This document shows, piece after piece, positions 1-9,717 of a DNA stretch of 64,000 nucleotides; position 1 is the stretch's first letter; every line of letters starts with the position of its first letter. Source of the DNA: Humulus lupulus. Its lineage: Eukaryota; Streptophyta; Magnoliopsida; Rosales; Cannabaceae. Location of the stretch: NCBI RefSeq assembly GCF_963169125.1, contig NC_084801.1:78495696-78559695 (forward strand). Reading direction: 5' to 3'. Made by a program: the position numbers and the translations under genes. The notes under the pieces were generated by a model. The model saw only the letters and a list, made by a program, of their open reading frames with translations. It had not been told where the DNA came from and ran no database searches.

Positions 1-870
1 TAATTTCAGCATCTCAAACCAAACACTCAAACACACTAACTCAAGCTCTAGATTTCACAATTCAAAACAGAAATCAAACTTAAATGCTCATAAAATCCAT
101 ACCTCAAGTGGAGAATCCACCCAACAAGCTCCCTTGATTCACCTCCTAAGCTCCCACTTCAGCCCATTTTCCTCTTCTTCTTCTTCTCTTCCTTGCCCTA
201 ACTCTCCTCCTCTTCATTTTAGCAAAGCCAACATATATCCCAAATGCCCAAACCGTGACCCACTAAAAACCCAGCTGAGAATTGCCTATAACCCTTGCCA
301 AATGACCATTTTACCCTTTCCTACTAATCCTCCTTAGCTAAACCTCAAAGGACACTTAAGTCTTTTCATTTCTACCACTTTTTACCTTAAAACTTGTTAC
401 CCACAGCAGTAACTAATGGTTACCCAGGTTACTAAATCTCCAATAACCATTACCCGCTAAATCTCAACTTAGCCATAAAATTCCCGAGATACCCCTAGGC
501 TCCTCCCGAGCCGGGTATAGAAATCCCGTTGTGACTCTTAAGTTAACTAGCTCTCTAGGACCGTCTCGGCACGTGCATCACAATAATACAACCACACCCA
601 CGTGGTACAATTCACAGAATACAATTATCACATATCAGTACAGTTATGCCCAACATGGCCAAAATTACAATTACGCCCTTCTAACACGATCCGGGCCTAC
701 ATGCATACTAGTAAACATAGCCATGCATCTTAGTTAAACAAATAGCCAAATAACATGCTTTAAATCATAACCATGCATTTAACTCATAAAATCACACATA
801 AATCCCAACCTGCCCTCCTGGCACACTAATCAAGGCCCTTAAGCCTTATTAGCGAAATTGGGTCGTTACA
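1..870 (-). repeat. LTR B: first part of a long gypsy LTR
   Basis: Read on the minus strand, this begins at 870 with TGTAACGACCC and continues off the left edge. The opening block (AATAAGGC, then GGGCCTTGATTAGTGTG, then a GGAGGGCA motif) is the same as in LTRs A, C, H and K here, so it is the 5' end of a ~2.3 kb Tekay/Del-like LTR. It follows directly on the truncated tail of LTR A, so it was inserted into or recombined with it. There is no coding content. A short TCT-rich microsatellite lies near 170-195. Confidence 0.75.
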
Positions 871-1486
871 GTAATCTTAGAAAAATGCGTTGTTTCAATA
901 AAACTTCTAGTATTAAACATTTGGGATCCCAAAATAAGGTTTGAAAACTATTTAATTCATAAAATAAGTTTACAATTGATCAGTTATAAAAATCATAGAT
1001 TATTACAGCCATTTTCAAATAAACCCCCAACCAAAGCAGTCGGGCAGGCCAAACATGTACGCGTCGCTTCACGCTCTCCGTACTCATGGTTGGTTGACTC
1101 AGTCATTGCCCTTACCTGCAACACAGAGCACCCGTGAGCCGAAGCCCAGCAAGAAAACTCATGCAGAACATAACATATGCAATTTATACAGTAATCCACA
1201 GATAAAAAAGCCAACCATTAGATAATCCACAGATAAACAAGCCAACCATTAGACTAAGCAAACACGACCATGCCGCCCCAGAAGCCTTACCAAAGCCTGG
1301 GGTCTTGGTCCTCACCGTAGGGATATCACATGTATCCCCTGGGTCCTACCCTGGCTATAAGCATCCCATGTGCTAAGTGTTACTTCCGGCCCCGCTGCCG
1401 TTCTCGGCCTTGCCGCCCTCGGCCATAGCCGTTCATTTCACTATAATCATATATAGCATAAATCAAACAACATTCAAACAAATATC
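871..1486 (-). repeat. LTR A, distal part (host of element 1)
   Basis: This is the minus-strand 3' half of a long gypsy LTR. It holds the family block GCTGGGCTTCGGCTCACGGG near 1130-1155 and GGGATCCCAAATG near 920, both found close to the 3' ends of LTRs C, H, I and K. The other half is at 14099-15819, beyond element 1. The two pieces total about 2.34 kb, close to LTR K (2.38 kb). The last ~90 bp of the LTR are missing because LTR B starts at 870. Confidence 0.8.
1482..1486. repeat. Left target-site duplication of element 1 (ATATC)
   Basis: ATATC lies directly before the TG of the 5' LTR and is repeated directly after the CA of the 3' LTR at 14094-14098. A 5-bp duplication is the usual product of LTR-retrotransposon integrase. 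It proves that the two LTRs belong to one insertion. Confidence 0.93.
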
Positions 1487-2262
1487 TGTACGCCCTGGTT
1501 TTCACGCGGGCTGTTTAGCAGGACGAGCCTCGGACTAAACATGATTTAGTCCGAGGCTCCCACAGGCCAGAGGCTCTATTTCCAGGACGGGCCCTTTCTA
1601 GCTCGAGGGGGTCCTGTTTCCAGCTCGCGCTTGTTGCACCAGGAGCTGGGAATAACATCCGGCGACCACGGACGGATAAGCTCGGGTTATGGATTGCTCC
1701 GGTAACGAGCTTCATAGGAAGCTCTGACCCTATGGGAAGTCAACACGCAAGATAAACGTGCATATTCCTGCCATCACGTGTCCGATATCCCCCTGACTTC
1801 TCGGACACGCAGCAGGAATGTGCGTATTCAGACACCCACGGACGAGTTGGGCCGTGCGACCCATTATCTCCTTCCATACTGATTAGACCACACTTGTGTG
1901 TCAGGTTTAGGAATTAATCATGAATATCACAGACTTGATATGACAAATGGTAAGGTCACGGGATGACCTCCCTACCAACTTCGAGGTGCCTTCTCCTATA
2001 AATATGGAGACCCTGGGAGTTGATAGGGGTTGGAAAAAATAGTCTTCGAAGAACTATATACTTTGTAAACCAATTACCCAGAGAATATCAATAATATTGA
2101 CTAGTGGAGTAGAAGGATTTTAACCTTCGAACCACTTAAAAACGTGTTTTGAGTCACCTAGTTCAATTCCCAAAGATTTCCTATCTGTGACGGTTCTACT
2201 TTTAGTACTAATCTCTTTCTCTTCTTCTCTTAATTATCTGTTGCCGAAGAACCGCGTCAACA
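1487..2262 (+). repeat. 5' LTR of element 1
   Basis: Starts TGTACGCCCTGG and ends GTCAACA; its twin is 13318-14093. It holds a clear TATA box, so U3 is roughly the first 540 bp. An early palindrome-like stretch (CCTCGGACTAAA ... TTTAGTCCGAGG, 1528-1557) would fold into a hairpin in the transcript or mark a regulatory site. No coding content. Confidence 0.95.
1997..2004 (+). promoter_or_regulatory. TATA box in the 5' LTR of element 1
   Basis: TATAAATA preceded by CTCC and followed by TGGAGACCC. It is in the right place for Pol II transcription of the element, with transcription starting about 30 bp downstream. The same octamer sits at 13828-13835 in the 3' LTR. Confidence 0.75.
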
Positions 2263-2265
2263 GTT

Positions 2266-2283
2266 TGTTGCTTTCATTGAGAG
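2266..2283 (+). other. Primer binding site of element 1
   Basis: TGTTGCTTTCATTGAGAG begins four bases after the LTR end. Element 3 has the same site as TGGTGCTTTCATTGAGAG and element 2 as TGGTGGTTTCATTAAGAG, so the ancestral site is TGGTGCTTTCATTGAGAG. It would pair with a tRNA whose 3' end is GCACCA. The G-to-T change at the third base here weakens the canonical TGG. I do not name the tRNA. Confidence 0.75.
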
Positions 2284-2317
2284 CCAGTCTGATTAGTACT
2301 ACCACAAACATACAACT

Positions 2318-4500
2318 ATGGTGACCACTCGATCCAAACATGGCAATGAGACAGAACAGCATGATGGGCAGGAGGCCTGCCATGTTGTCCTCCCCGATGA
2401 GCAAGTTCCTGAAGTCCAACAGAGTCCGGGAAAGCAACCGGCCGGCCAAGACGACACTGGTAGTTCGGCGCCCCGACCGCCTAATCCGAATCCATGTTAT
2501 TACACTGCGGTGGAGATGGAGAATGCTCAGCTGAGGAGCCAGCTGGCAGCAGCTGGTCAGCAAATCCAGGATATTCTGAGTCGACTACCCCCTCTCACAA
2601 CCAACGGTAACGTTGGAGAGAGGCAAGGCGAGGCTCCTAAGTCTCGCCAGAGTAATCGATCCAGGCATAGCCGTTCGGGTAGACTCCCTGTAGCCAACTC
2701 CAACCCTTCACCACGCCATCAAGAGGCAAACTTCAGAGAAATGCCTCGGACCGAACAGCAGCAGTACAGCCGTTCGGTTAGGACGTCAACCCCTAGCTCT
2801 CAGCCTTCCTCGAGGACGCCCAGAAGAGATCGAGGAAATTCCCAAAGAAGGGCCGAGGAGATCCGGAGACGTCAGCCCGTCCCCGAAGAACGTCCAGTTC
2901 CTCGTCCAGCTCGCCCAGCGCGAAACCAGCAAGCTGGCAGGGCCGAGAGGCCCCCACCAAATTTAGTCCGTCCGGACGGCACTAGGATCGCCTCTCCGGT
3001 CAGGCATCCTCCTTCTCCCATCAGATACCCGTCTCCTCAGTCCGACTGAGACATCCCGACCTACGGAAATAGTAGGAGAGACCCGCCATCAGCCGGGCCT
3101 TCCCGGCACAGCAGGGTGCCGGGGGAAGGATCGGGTAGGAGCCGCCAAAGACGCACCTCGAGCCTGTCCAGCAGGAGTCACTGGATCGGTAGTGCACGGA
3201 GTGATCTTTCGGGGGGAGACCTGCGACAGCGACTAAGTTCAGCACAAAGTCACCATACTACCCAGGGAGGCGACCTTCGAGATCGCCTCAACTCTCACAG
3301 AGAGGATCGAGTTAGGGATGGTAGCCAGGCCCGCTCAGTTGGGGTTCGATCCGAAGTACGTAACGGCGGGAATGCCCCAAATGACCTATCTCAAGATAGG
3401 AGGGGCAACAACCCGCCTAATATGTACAACGGGTCCGGAGCTGTTGAACAGCCCCGGAATAAGCCAGGATCTCAGGACAAAACCCTAGAGCGCTTAACTC
3501 AGATGGAGGAGCTGATGAAGAAGCTCCTGTTGGAGAAAGAAAAAGACGAATATGATTCAGGGGATGAGATGGAACTCTTCGCCCCCAATATAGCAGCAAC
3601 GGCATACCCTTCTGGCTTTCGTATGCCTCACTTGTCAAAGTTCAACGGGGATGGAGACCCATCTGACCACTTAGGGATGTTCAACACCCTAATGATGGCT
3701 CATAACATCGGACCAGAGCTTCGTTGCTTGATCTTTCCTTCCACCCTAACTGGACCTGCCAGGCAGTGGTTCAAACAAAGTAAAAGGCAGTCAATCAGCT
3801 CCTGGAAGACCTTTTCGGCTGACTTCAAGAGGGCATTTCGCGCCTCTCAGGTCGCCTGAGTCCAGGCCGACTCCCTAGCTAACGTGAGACAGCAACCTGG
3901 AGAGACGCTAAAAGCCTACTTGAGCAGATTTGCAAATGTCGCTGCTCGAGCCAAAGACGCCGACGACAGCTCCAAACTCATGGCTATGAGGACCGGGATC
4001 CTAGTCGGCGGAGATCTGTGGAAGGATATTCAAAGGAGGGGGGTCAGCTCGGTTAGTGAATTCCTTAACAGAGCCCAAGAGTGGATAAACTTGGAAGAAG
4101 CTGAAGCTTCAGCCGCGGGGACCAGCCAGGTCCTCGAGAAGCCCGCTGGGACGGGAACAGAGATCGTAGTGGCGACTCCCGACGTCGCGCAGAGTAACCA
4201 GACCGGTGGCGGCAAAAGAAAAGGAAATGGTGAAAACAGCCAGCACGGTCAAAAGAAGAATAAGTCCGCGGATAAATTCAAGCCCGTGTTCACAAGGTAT
4301 ACCGAGCTCACCCAAACCAGAGAGAATATTTTCCTGGCCAACGTTACGCGAGTCCCCTAGAAAAGGCCGGAGCCAATAAAACACCCTAAGGGAAAGAGAG
4401 ACGCTTCCAAATTCTACCGTTTTCATAACGACGTCGGGCACAATACCGACGACTGCAGGCACCTCAAAGATGAAATCGAGACTCTCATCCGAGCAGGTCC
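2318..4500 (+). pseudogene. gag: Element 1 gag (capsid/nucleocapsid), broken
   Basis: One reading frame runs from ATG 2318 to the protease with three in-frame stops: TGA 3047, TGA 3857 and TAG 4358. The N-terminal ~240 residues are Arg/Ser/Pro-rich and disordered, with a short coiled-coil-like stretch. The central part (about 3560-4110) is a retrotransposon gag domain, with FNGDGDPSDHL, then RQWFKQ, then LSRFANVAARAKD. Before the protease is the Tat-type zinc-knuckle region, here FYRFHNDVGHNTDDC; element 2 has FCRYHND in the same place, so the first zinc ligand is Tyr instead of Cys. Gag would form the virus-like particle. The stops fit C-to-T changes of CGA or CAG codons. Element 3 has a clear relative of the N-terminal part. 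Confidence 0.88.
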
Positions 4501-4501
4501 G

Positions 4502-5359
4502 TTGGCGCAATACTCGCGGAACAGGGTCCCGACAAGTCGACCCGCTCCGGAGATCCCAGCCAGTCAACCTGGACCTCGGGTAGATCAGGACGTCCTTCCC
4601 TCCGTGGTCGAGGGAGAGATTTCCACCATCTCTGGAGGACCACACATGGCTGGCACGAGCAAAGGCGCCCAGAAGAGGTATGTGAATGAGTTGAAGGCCC
4701 ACAATGGAGCGGAGTTCGTCCCGGAACAGCGTCAATCAAAACAACAAAGATTAGAGAAACAACCGATCACTTTCACGGAGGAAGACGCGAGCCATGTCCA
4801 ATTCCCTCATAACGATCCCTTGGTCGTAGCAGTCCAGCTCGCCAACCGGAGAGTAAGGAGAGTGTTAGTGGACAATGGGAGCTCGGTGAACCTCCTATTC
4901 CGGTCCACCTTAGAAAAAATGGGTCTGACCGTCTCCGAGCTGAAGGCAACCTCGATGATGCTATATGGTTTTTCCGGAGAAGGGTCAGCAGCGATAGGAA
5001 CGATTGAGCTGGTGATCACCCTAGGAGACGAGTCCCGAACAGTGTCCAAACTACTCGAATTCGTAGTCATTGACTGCTCCGCTGCCTATAATGCAATTTT
5101 GGGCCGACCTACGCTCGTTGCTTTTGAAGCTATCACGTCCGTCCGGCACCTCGCCATAAAGTTCCCTACTTCAACAGGGGTCTGTACTATCAAGGGCGAT
5201 CAGCTTGCTGCCAGGGAATGCTACAGCATTTCCATGAAGGGAAAATCTAAACCCGGGCAGGTGACGATGGCCATTCAGGATGAAGAGGAATCTCAGGGAC
5301 CCAAGGCGGCTCCTGAGATTGAAAATCTCGGGTTTCCGAAGACGAAGAGCTCGCCCTAA
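4502..5359 (+). pseudogene. PR: Element 1 aspartic protease, same frame as gag
   Basis: It continues the gag frame after TAG 4358. The active-site loop is VLVDNGSSVNLL (nucleotides ~4862-4900) and the second conserved block is YNAILGRP (~5086). The usual D-T-G triad is D-N-G here, while element 2 has D-T-G, so this protein may be a weak or inactive protease. It would cleave the Gag-Pol polyprotein in the particle. The frame ends at TAA 5357. The RT frame, shifted by one base, already overlaps from ~5333, so a frameshift (mutational or programmed) lies between protease and RT. Confidence 0.85.
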
Positions 5360-6504
5360 GTGAGGACATTGACCCCCGAGTAGGCGAGGACAGGTCCGAG
5401 CTCCAAGCTATTGAAGAGCTCGAGGAGGTAGGCATCGATGAACAAAACCCGTCACGGACGGTTAAGCTCGGAAAGAACCTCTGCGATAGAAGAAAGACGG
5501 AACTGACTGCGTTTCTGCGGAAAAACCTGGACGTGTTCGCATGGTCGCACGAGGACATGATAGGGATCAGTCCGAGCGTAATCATGCACACGCTCCACCT
5601 AGACAAAAGCGTCCCTGCCAAGTCTCAAAAGCAGAGGCGTTTAGGGACAACCCGAGCCGATGCCCTTGAAGAAGAAGTAGCCCGGCTCAAAAAATGTGGC
5701 TTTATCCGCGAAGCCAGATTTCCCATTTGGGTTGCCAATCCCGTGTTAGTTCCAAAGCCCAATGGGAAGTGGCGGACCTGTATCGACTCTTCCGACCTGA
5801 ATAAAGCCTGCCCCAAGGATTGCTTTCCATTACCAAGGATCGATCAACTGGTGGATGCCACAGCGGGGCACGAGCTCATGTCCTTCATGGACGCGTACTC
5901 GGGCTACAATCAGATCGCGATGAATCCAGCAGACCAGGATCATACCAGCTTCATGACCCCGACTAATGTCTATTGCTATAAGGTCATGCCGTTCGGTCTT
6001 AAGAATGCCGGGGCTACCTACCAAAGGCTGGTAAATAGAATGTTCGCGGACCAGATCGGGAAAAACATGGAAGTGTACGTCGATGATATGCTTGTCAAGT
6101 CAAAGATTGCCAGCAACCACGTCACCGATCTGGAAGAATGCTTTAACATACTGCAAGAATATGGCATGAGGCTCAATCCTCAGCAGTGCACTTTCGGTGT
6201 CGCATCGGGGAAGTTCTTGGGTTTCATAGTCAATACCCGAGGAATCGAGGCAAACCCCGACAAGATCAGGTCACTGCTCGAGCTTCCTTCCCCCAGGTCG
6301 CGGAAAGATGTCCAAGGCCTCACAGGAAGAGTGGCAGCACTGAACCGGTTCATTTCCAAATTGACCGACAAGTGTTTGCCCTTCTACAACCTGCTCCGGG
6401 GAAACAAGAAGTTCGAATGGACAGTAGAGTGTGAAAGTGCATTCCTCGACCGAAAAATGTACCTGGCTGAGCCGCCTGTGCTGTCAAAGCCCAAGGTAGC
6501 ATAA
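5333..6504 (+). pseudogene. RT: Element 1 reverse transcriptase
   Basis: This frame is open from about 5333 to TAA 6502. The linker FLRKNLDVFAWSHEDM leads into the RT. Conserved blocks in order are PVLVPKPNGKWR, DLNKACPKD, the catalytic FMDAYSGYNQI Asp, YKVMPFGLKNAGATYQ and the YVDD box at 6076-6087, followed by the thumb and connection (LGFIVNTRGIEANPDKI). All three catalytic Asp residues are present. RT copies the element RNA into DNA in the particle. TAA 6502 (GTAGCATAACC) cuts the frame just before RNase H; the same frame then continues. The ATG-less start is expected because pol is made as part of a polyprotein. Confidence 0.9.
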
Positions 6505-6890
6505 CCTCTTTTCCTCTACATGGCCGTCACTGAGGACGCAGCTAGTGCTGTTCTAGTGCGAGAAAAGGACTAGGCTCAGAAACCGGTTTATTACATCAGC
6601 AAGAGACTCCTCGGAGCTGAGTCAAGGTACCCATTGATGGAAAAACTGGCGTTCTGCCTAATCACGGCCTCGCGAAAACTCAGACCATACTTCCAGTCCC
6701 ACTCTGTACATGTCATGACCGATCAGCCTTTAAGGCAGGTTTTGCAAAAGCCTGAAGCCTCGGGACGCTTGCTGAAGTGGGCGGTCGAACTCAGTCAGTT
6801 CGAGATTTTCTATACTCCCCGAACTACCATAAAAAGTCAACCCTTGGCCAACTTCGTGGCAGAATGCGCGGGATTCCATGAGATCCCATC
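6505..6890 (+). pseudogene. RH: Element 1 RNase H, first (retroviral-position) domain
   Basis: Same frame as RT beyond TAA 6502, with another stop TAG at 6571. Recognisable blocks are YMAVTEDAASAVLV, VYYISKRLLG, LMEKLAFCLITASRKLRPYF and VMTDQPLRQVLQKP. This is the Ty3/gypsy RNase H that normally degrades the RNA strand of the hybrid. The domain reads as a decayed copy: the usual TDAS motif is TEDA here and two nonsense codons flank it. In elements with a second RNase H the first domain is often degenerate, which fits what is seen. Confidence 0.8.
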
Positions 6891-6900
6891 AAAAGACTCA

Positions 6901-7320
6901 CCTCAGGTCGCCTCCTCAAGTTCATCGTGGAAGATCTTCGTTGATGGCTCATCTAACGAGAACGGCTCCGGGGCCGGAATCATTCTGATATCTCTAGAGG
7001 GGCATAGATTCCACTCGGCGCTGAGGTTTGGGTTCAAGGCGTCTAATAACGAGGCAGAGTACGAAGCCTTGTTAGCTGGACTTAGGATAGCTAGTGAGCT
7101 AAAGGCAAGGTCTGTCCGATGCTTCAGCGACTCCCAGCTCGTGGTGAATCAGGTTCTAGGCGAGTATCAGGCGCGGGGTCCCAAGATGGCCTCCTATTTG
7201 GCTAAGGTAAAATCCGAACTGTCTGCGTTTGGGCAAGGGTCGATCGAACAGATACCTCGGGAGCAGAACGCCAACGCAGATGCTCTCGCCAAGCTCGCCA
7301 CCTCGGGAGAGACAGAAACC
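6901..7320 (+). pseudogene. aRNH: Element 1 additional archaeal-type RNase H (aRNH)
   Basis: After a short linker the frame holds WKIFVDGSSNENGSGAGIIL, then NNEAEYEALLAGLRIA, then CFSDSQLVVNQVLGEY and QNANADALAKLA. These are the D-E-D-D catalytic blocks of a type-I RNase H of the archaeal/plant kind, and all four acidic positions are kept. A second RNase H in this position is a known mark of plant Tat elements. It probably took over RNA removal and primer handling from the first RNase H. The frame stays open to 7578 but leaves the integrase frame at the 7-bp duplication near 7463. Confidence 0.85.
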
Positions 7321-7420
7321 CTGGGGTTGGTACCAGTTGAGTTCTTGGAGAAACCCAGCATAGACGGAGATCGAGCAGATATTGAAATGATTGACATCAG
7401 GCCGACCTGGATGACTCCCA

Positions 7421-8650
7421 TTGTTGAGTACCTCGTCGAGGGCAAGTTACCCGAAGGGCGCAACGACGCACGACGCACGACGAGTCCTTTATCAAGCTCC
7501 GAGGTATACGCTAGTGGAGGGGGTGTTGTACCGACGTGGGCATTCCTTACCTCTCCTCCGGTGCATTCTTCCAAGTGAAGCGAAGGCCATCCTACAGGAA
7601 GTTCATGACGGGTTCTGCGGAGATCACGCTGGGGGGCAAAGCCTGGCCTTGAAGATCCTTCGGCAGGGTTATTACTGGCCGACTCTGTCCAAAGACTCGA
7701 TCTCATATGTAAAAAAGTGCTACAAGTGTCAGCGGTTCGCCGCGGTTGCACGAGCTCCTCCGACCGAGCTAAAAATGATTTCGTCTCCCTGGCCCTTCGC
7801 CATTTGGGGGATAGATCTAATAGGCGCCCTGCCCACCGGAAAGGGCGGGGTCCGTTACACCGTGGTAGCCATTGACTACTTCACCAAGTGGACCGAAGCA
7901 GAGCCGTTGGCGACAATAACATCGAAAAAGGTGCTAGACTTTGTGGTTAAAAGCATCATATGTCGATTTGGCCTACCCAAAAAGATCGTCTCCGACAATG
8001 GCACTCAATTTGACAGCGATCTGTTCACCGAATTTTGCGAAAGGCACGGAATTGTGAAAAGTTTCTCGTCCGTGGCCTATCCCCAGGCGAACCGCCAGGT
8101 CGAGGATGTCAATAAAACTCTGAAGGCAAGCCTCAAGAAGAGGCTAGATGAGGCAAAGGGGATCTGGCCAGAACAGCTCCCCCAAGTTCTGTGGGCCTAT
8201 AGGACATCACATCGGACTCCCACGGGTCACACTCCTTTCTCCCTAACCTTTGGAAGTGAAGCAGTCCTCCCCGTGGAGGTGAAGGTCCTGTCACACAGGG
8301 TCCGGTCCTACGACCAAGACGGGAACCACGAGCTCCTATGCCACTCCTTAGACTTAGTGGATGAAAGGCGAGAGGATTCACAACTCCAACACGCCCATTA
8401 TCAACAGAAAATCACTCGCTACTTCAACACTAAGGTCAAAAGACGTGCCTTTAGCGTCGGTGATTTGGTCTTGAGGAGAATTTTCCTGGCTGGGAAAGAT
8501 CCCAAAGATGGGGTTTTGAGACCAAGCTGGGAAGGACCATACCAGGTCATCGAAGTCATCAAAGAGGGAACTTATAAGTTAGCTCGACTTGGTGGAGGGG
8601 CGGTCCCGCGGACTTGGAATGCTATCCACCTAAAGAAATATTATCAATGA
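7421..8650 (+). pseudogene. IN: Element 1 integrase
   Basis: The integrase reads in the frame one base off from aRNH. The switch is explained by a 7-bp tandem duplication (ACGACGC twice, 7463-7476). Order: the HHCC zinc finger (HDGFCGDHAGG then CYKCQ), then the catalytic core with D in WGIDLIG, D in VSDNGTQFDS and E in RQVEDVNK, then the C-terminal GDLVLRR / WEGPY module and TYKLARL. There is no chromodomain. The core looks intact, so this may be the least damaged protein of the element. It stops at TGA 8648. It would insert the cDNA and make the 5-bp TSD. Confidence 0.88.
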
Positions 8651-8761
8651 GCCATTTGTAAGGCCTAGAAGGTCACCTTCCATGTATAAATAAAAATCAA
8701 ATGTTTCTCGTTATTTGCAAGTGTAATTTTAAAGTAACAACGAATGACCCTTTCCCAGTTA

Positions 8762-8775
8762 CTTGGGGGGCATAT
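8762..8775 (+). promoter_or_regulatory. Internal polypurine-tract copy of element 1
   Basis: CTTGGGGGGCATAT lies 111 bp after the integrase stop. The terminal PPT of the same element is CTTGGGGGGCGA (13306-13317). Elements 2 and 3 have CTTGGGGGGCATAT at the same place on their sense strand (23587-23600 and 44147-44160). It may be a second plus-strand primer site, like a central PPT, or the relic of an ancestral 3' end. Confidence 0.6.
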
Positions 8776-8829
8776 GTTACCTGGATATAACCAGGTCTCC
8801 TTAACGACTTAGGTGTTAATTTTTATCTA

Positions 8830-9565
8830 CGGATAAGAGTTATCACAAACTAAGTCCTATCCTAGTCTTAACCAGGTCAGAAAACTTAGAAGTTAACTAA
8901 AATTTGTTGACCGTGGTTCTTCTTTAAAGAGCCCGGGATACGGATAAAAGTTGACGCGAACTAAGTTTTTCAAAATAAGTTCCTGGTCTTAACCAGGTCA
9001 GAAAACTTAGAAGTTAACTAAAATTTGTTGACCGTGGTTCTTCTTTAAAGAGCCCGGGATACGGATAAAAGTTGACGCGAACTAAGTTTTTCAAAATAAG
9101 TTCCTGGTCTTAACCAGGTCAGAAAACTTAGAAGTTAACTAAAATTTGTTGACCGTGGTTCTTCTTTAAAGAGCCTGGGATACGGATAAAAGTTGACGCG
9201 AACTAAGTTTTTCAAAATAAGTTCCTGGTCTTAACCAGGTCAGAAAACTTAGAAGTTAACTAAAATTTGTTGACCGTGGTTCTTCTTTAAAGAGCCCGGG
9301 ATACGGATAAAAGTTGACGCGAACTAATTTTTTCAAAATAAGTTCCTGGTCTTAACCAGGTCACAAAACTTAGAAGTTAACTAAAATTGGTTGACCGTGG
9401 TTCTTCTTTAAAGAGCCCGGGATACGGATAAAAGTTGACGCGAACTAAGTTTTTCAAAATAAGTTCCTGGTCTTAACCAGGTCACAAAACTTAGAGGTGA
9501 ACTAAAATTTGTTGAACGCGGATATTCTTTAAAGAGCCCGGGATACGGATAAAGTTAACTCGAAC
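8830..9565 (+). repeat. 121-bp minisatellite, about six copies
   Basis: The block AAAACTTAGAAGTTAACTAA recurs starting at 8881, 9002, 9123, 9244, 9365 and 9486 (with small changes), so the unit is 121 bp. The central copies are almost identical and the outer ones degenerate. Each unit holds the palindrome CCTGGTCTTAACCAGG and a GAGCCCGGGATACGG block. It fills the space between the internal PPT and the end of the antisense gene. Plant Tat/Ogre 3' regions are known to host such tandem repeats and to seed satellites. Confidence 0.95.
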
Positions 9566-9717
9566 TAAGTTCATAAAAATAAAGAGATGAATTGTAACCA
9601 AATGCATAAAAATTTATATGTCAAACTGGCTGAGCAAATTGTCTCGAGGCGGAAACGCCTCACATAAAAAAGAGAATTACAATAGGAAGAGTTCAAAATA
9701 CTTAAACGAGAAGTGTC

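Noticed and set aside
2234..2563. Minus-strand ORF opposite the gag start
   Set aside because: Shadow of gag on the other strand. The genuine antisense gene is at 9718-12343 and is supported by introns and homologues.
5333..5359. A programmed frameshift between protease and RT
   Set aside because: Element 2 has protease and RT in one frame apart from a single stop, so the shift in element 1 is more likely a mutation. I do not call a frameshift signal.
8881..9565. A CRISPR-like array
   Set aside because: The 121-bp units are direct tandem repeats without unique spacers, in a plant retrotransposon.
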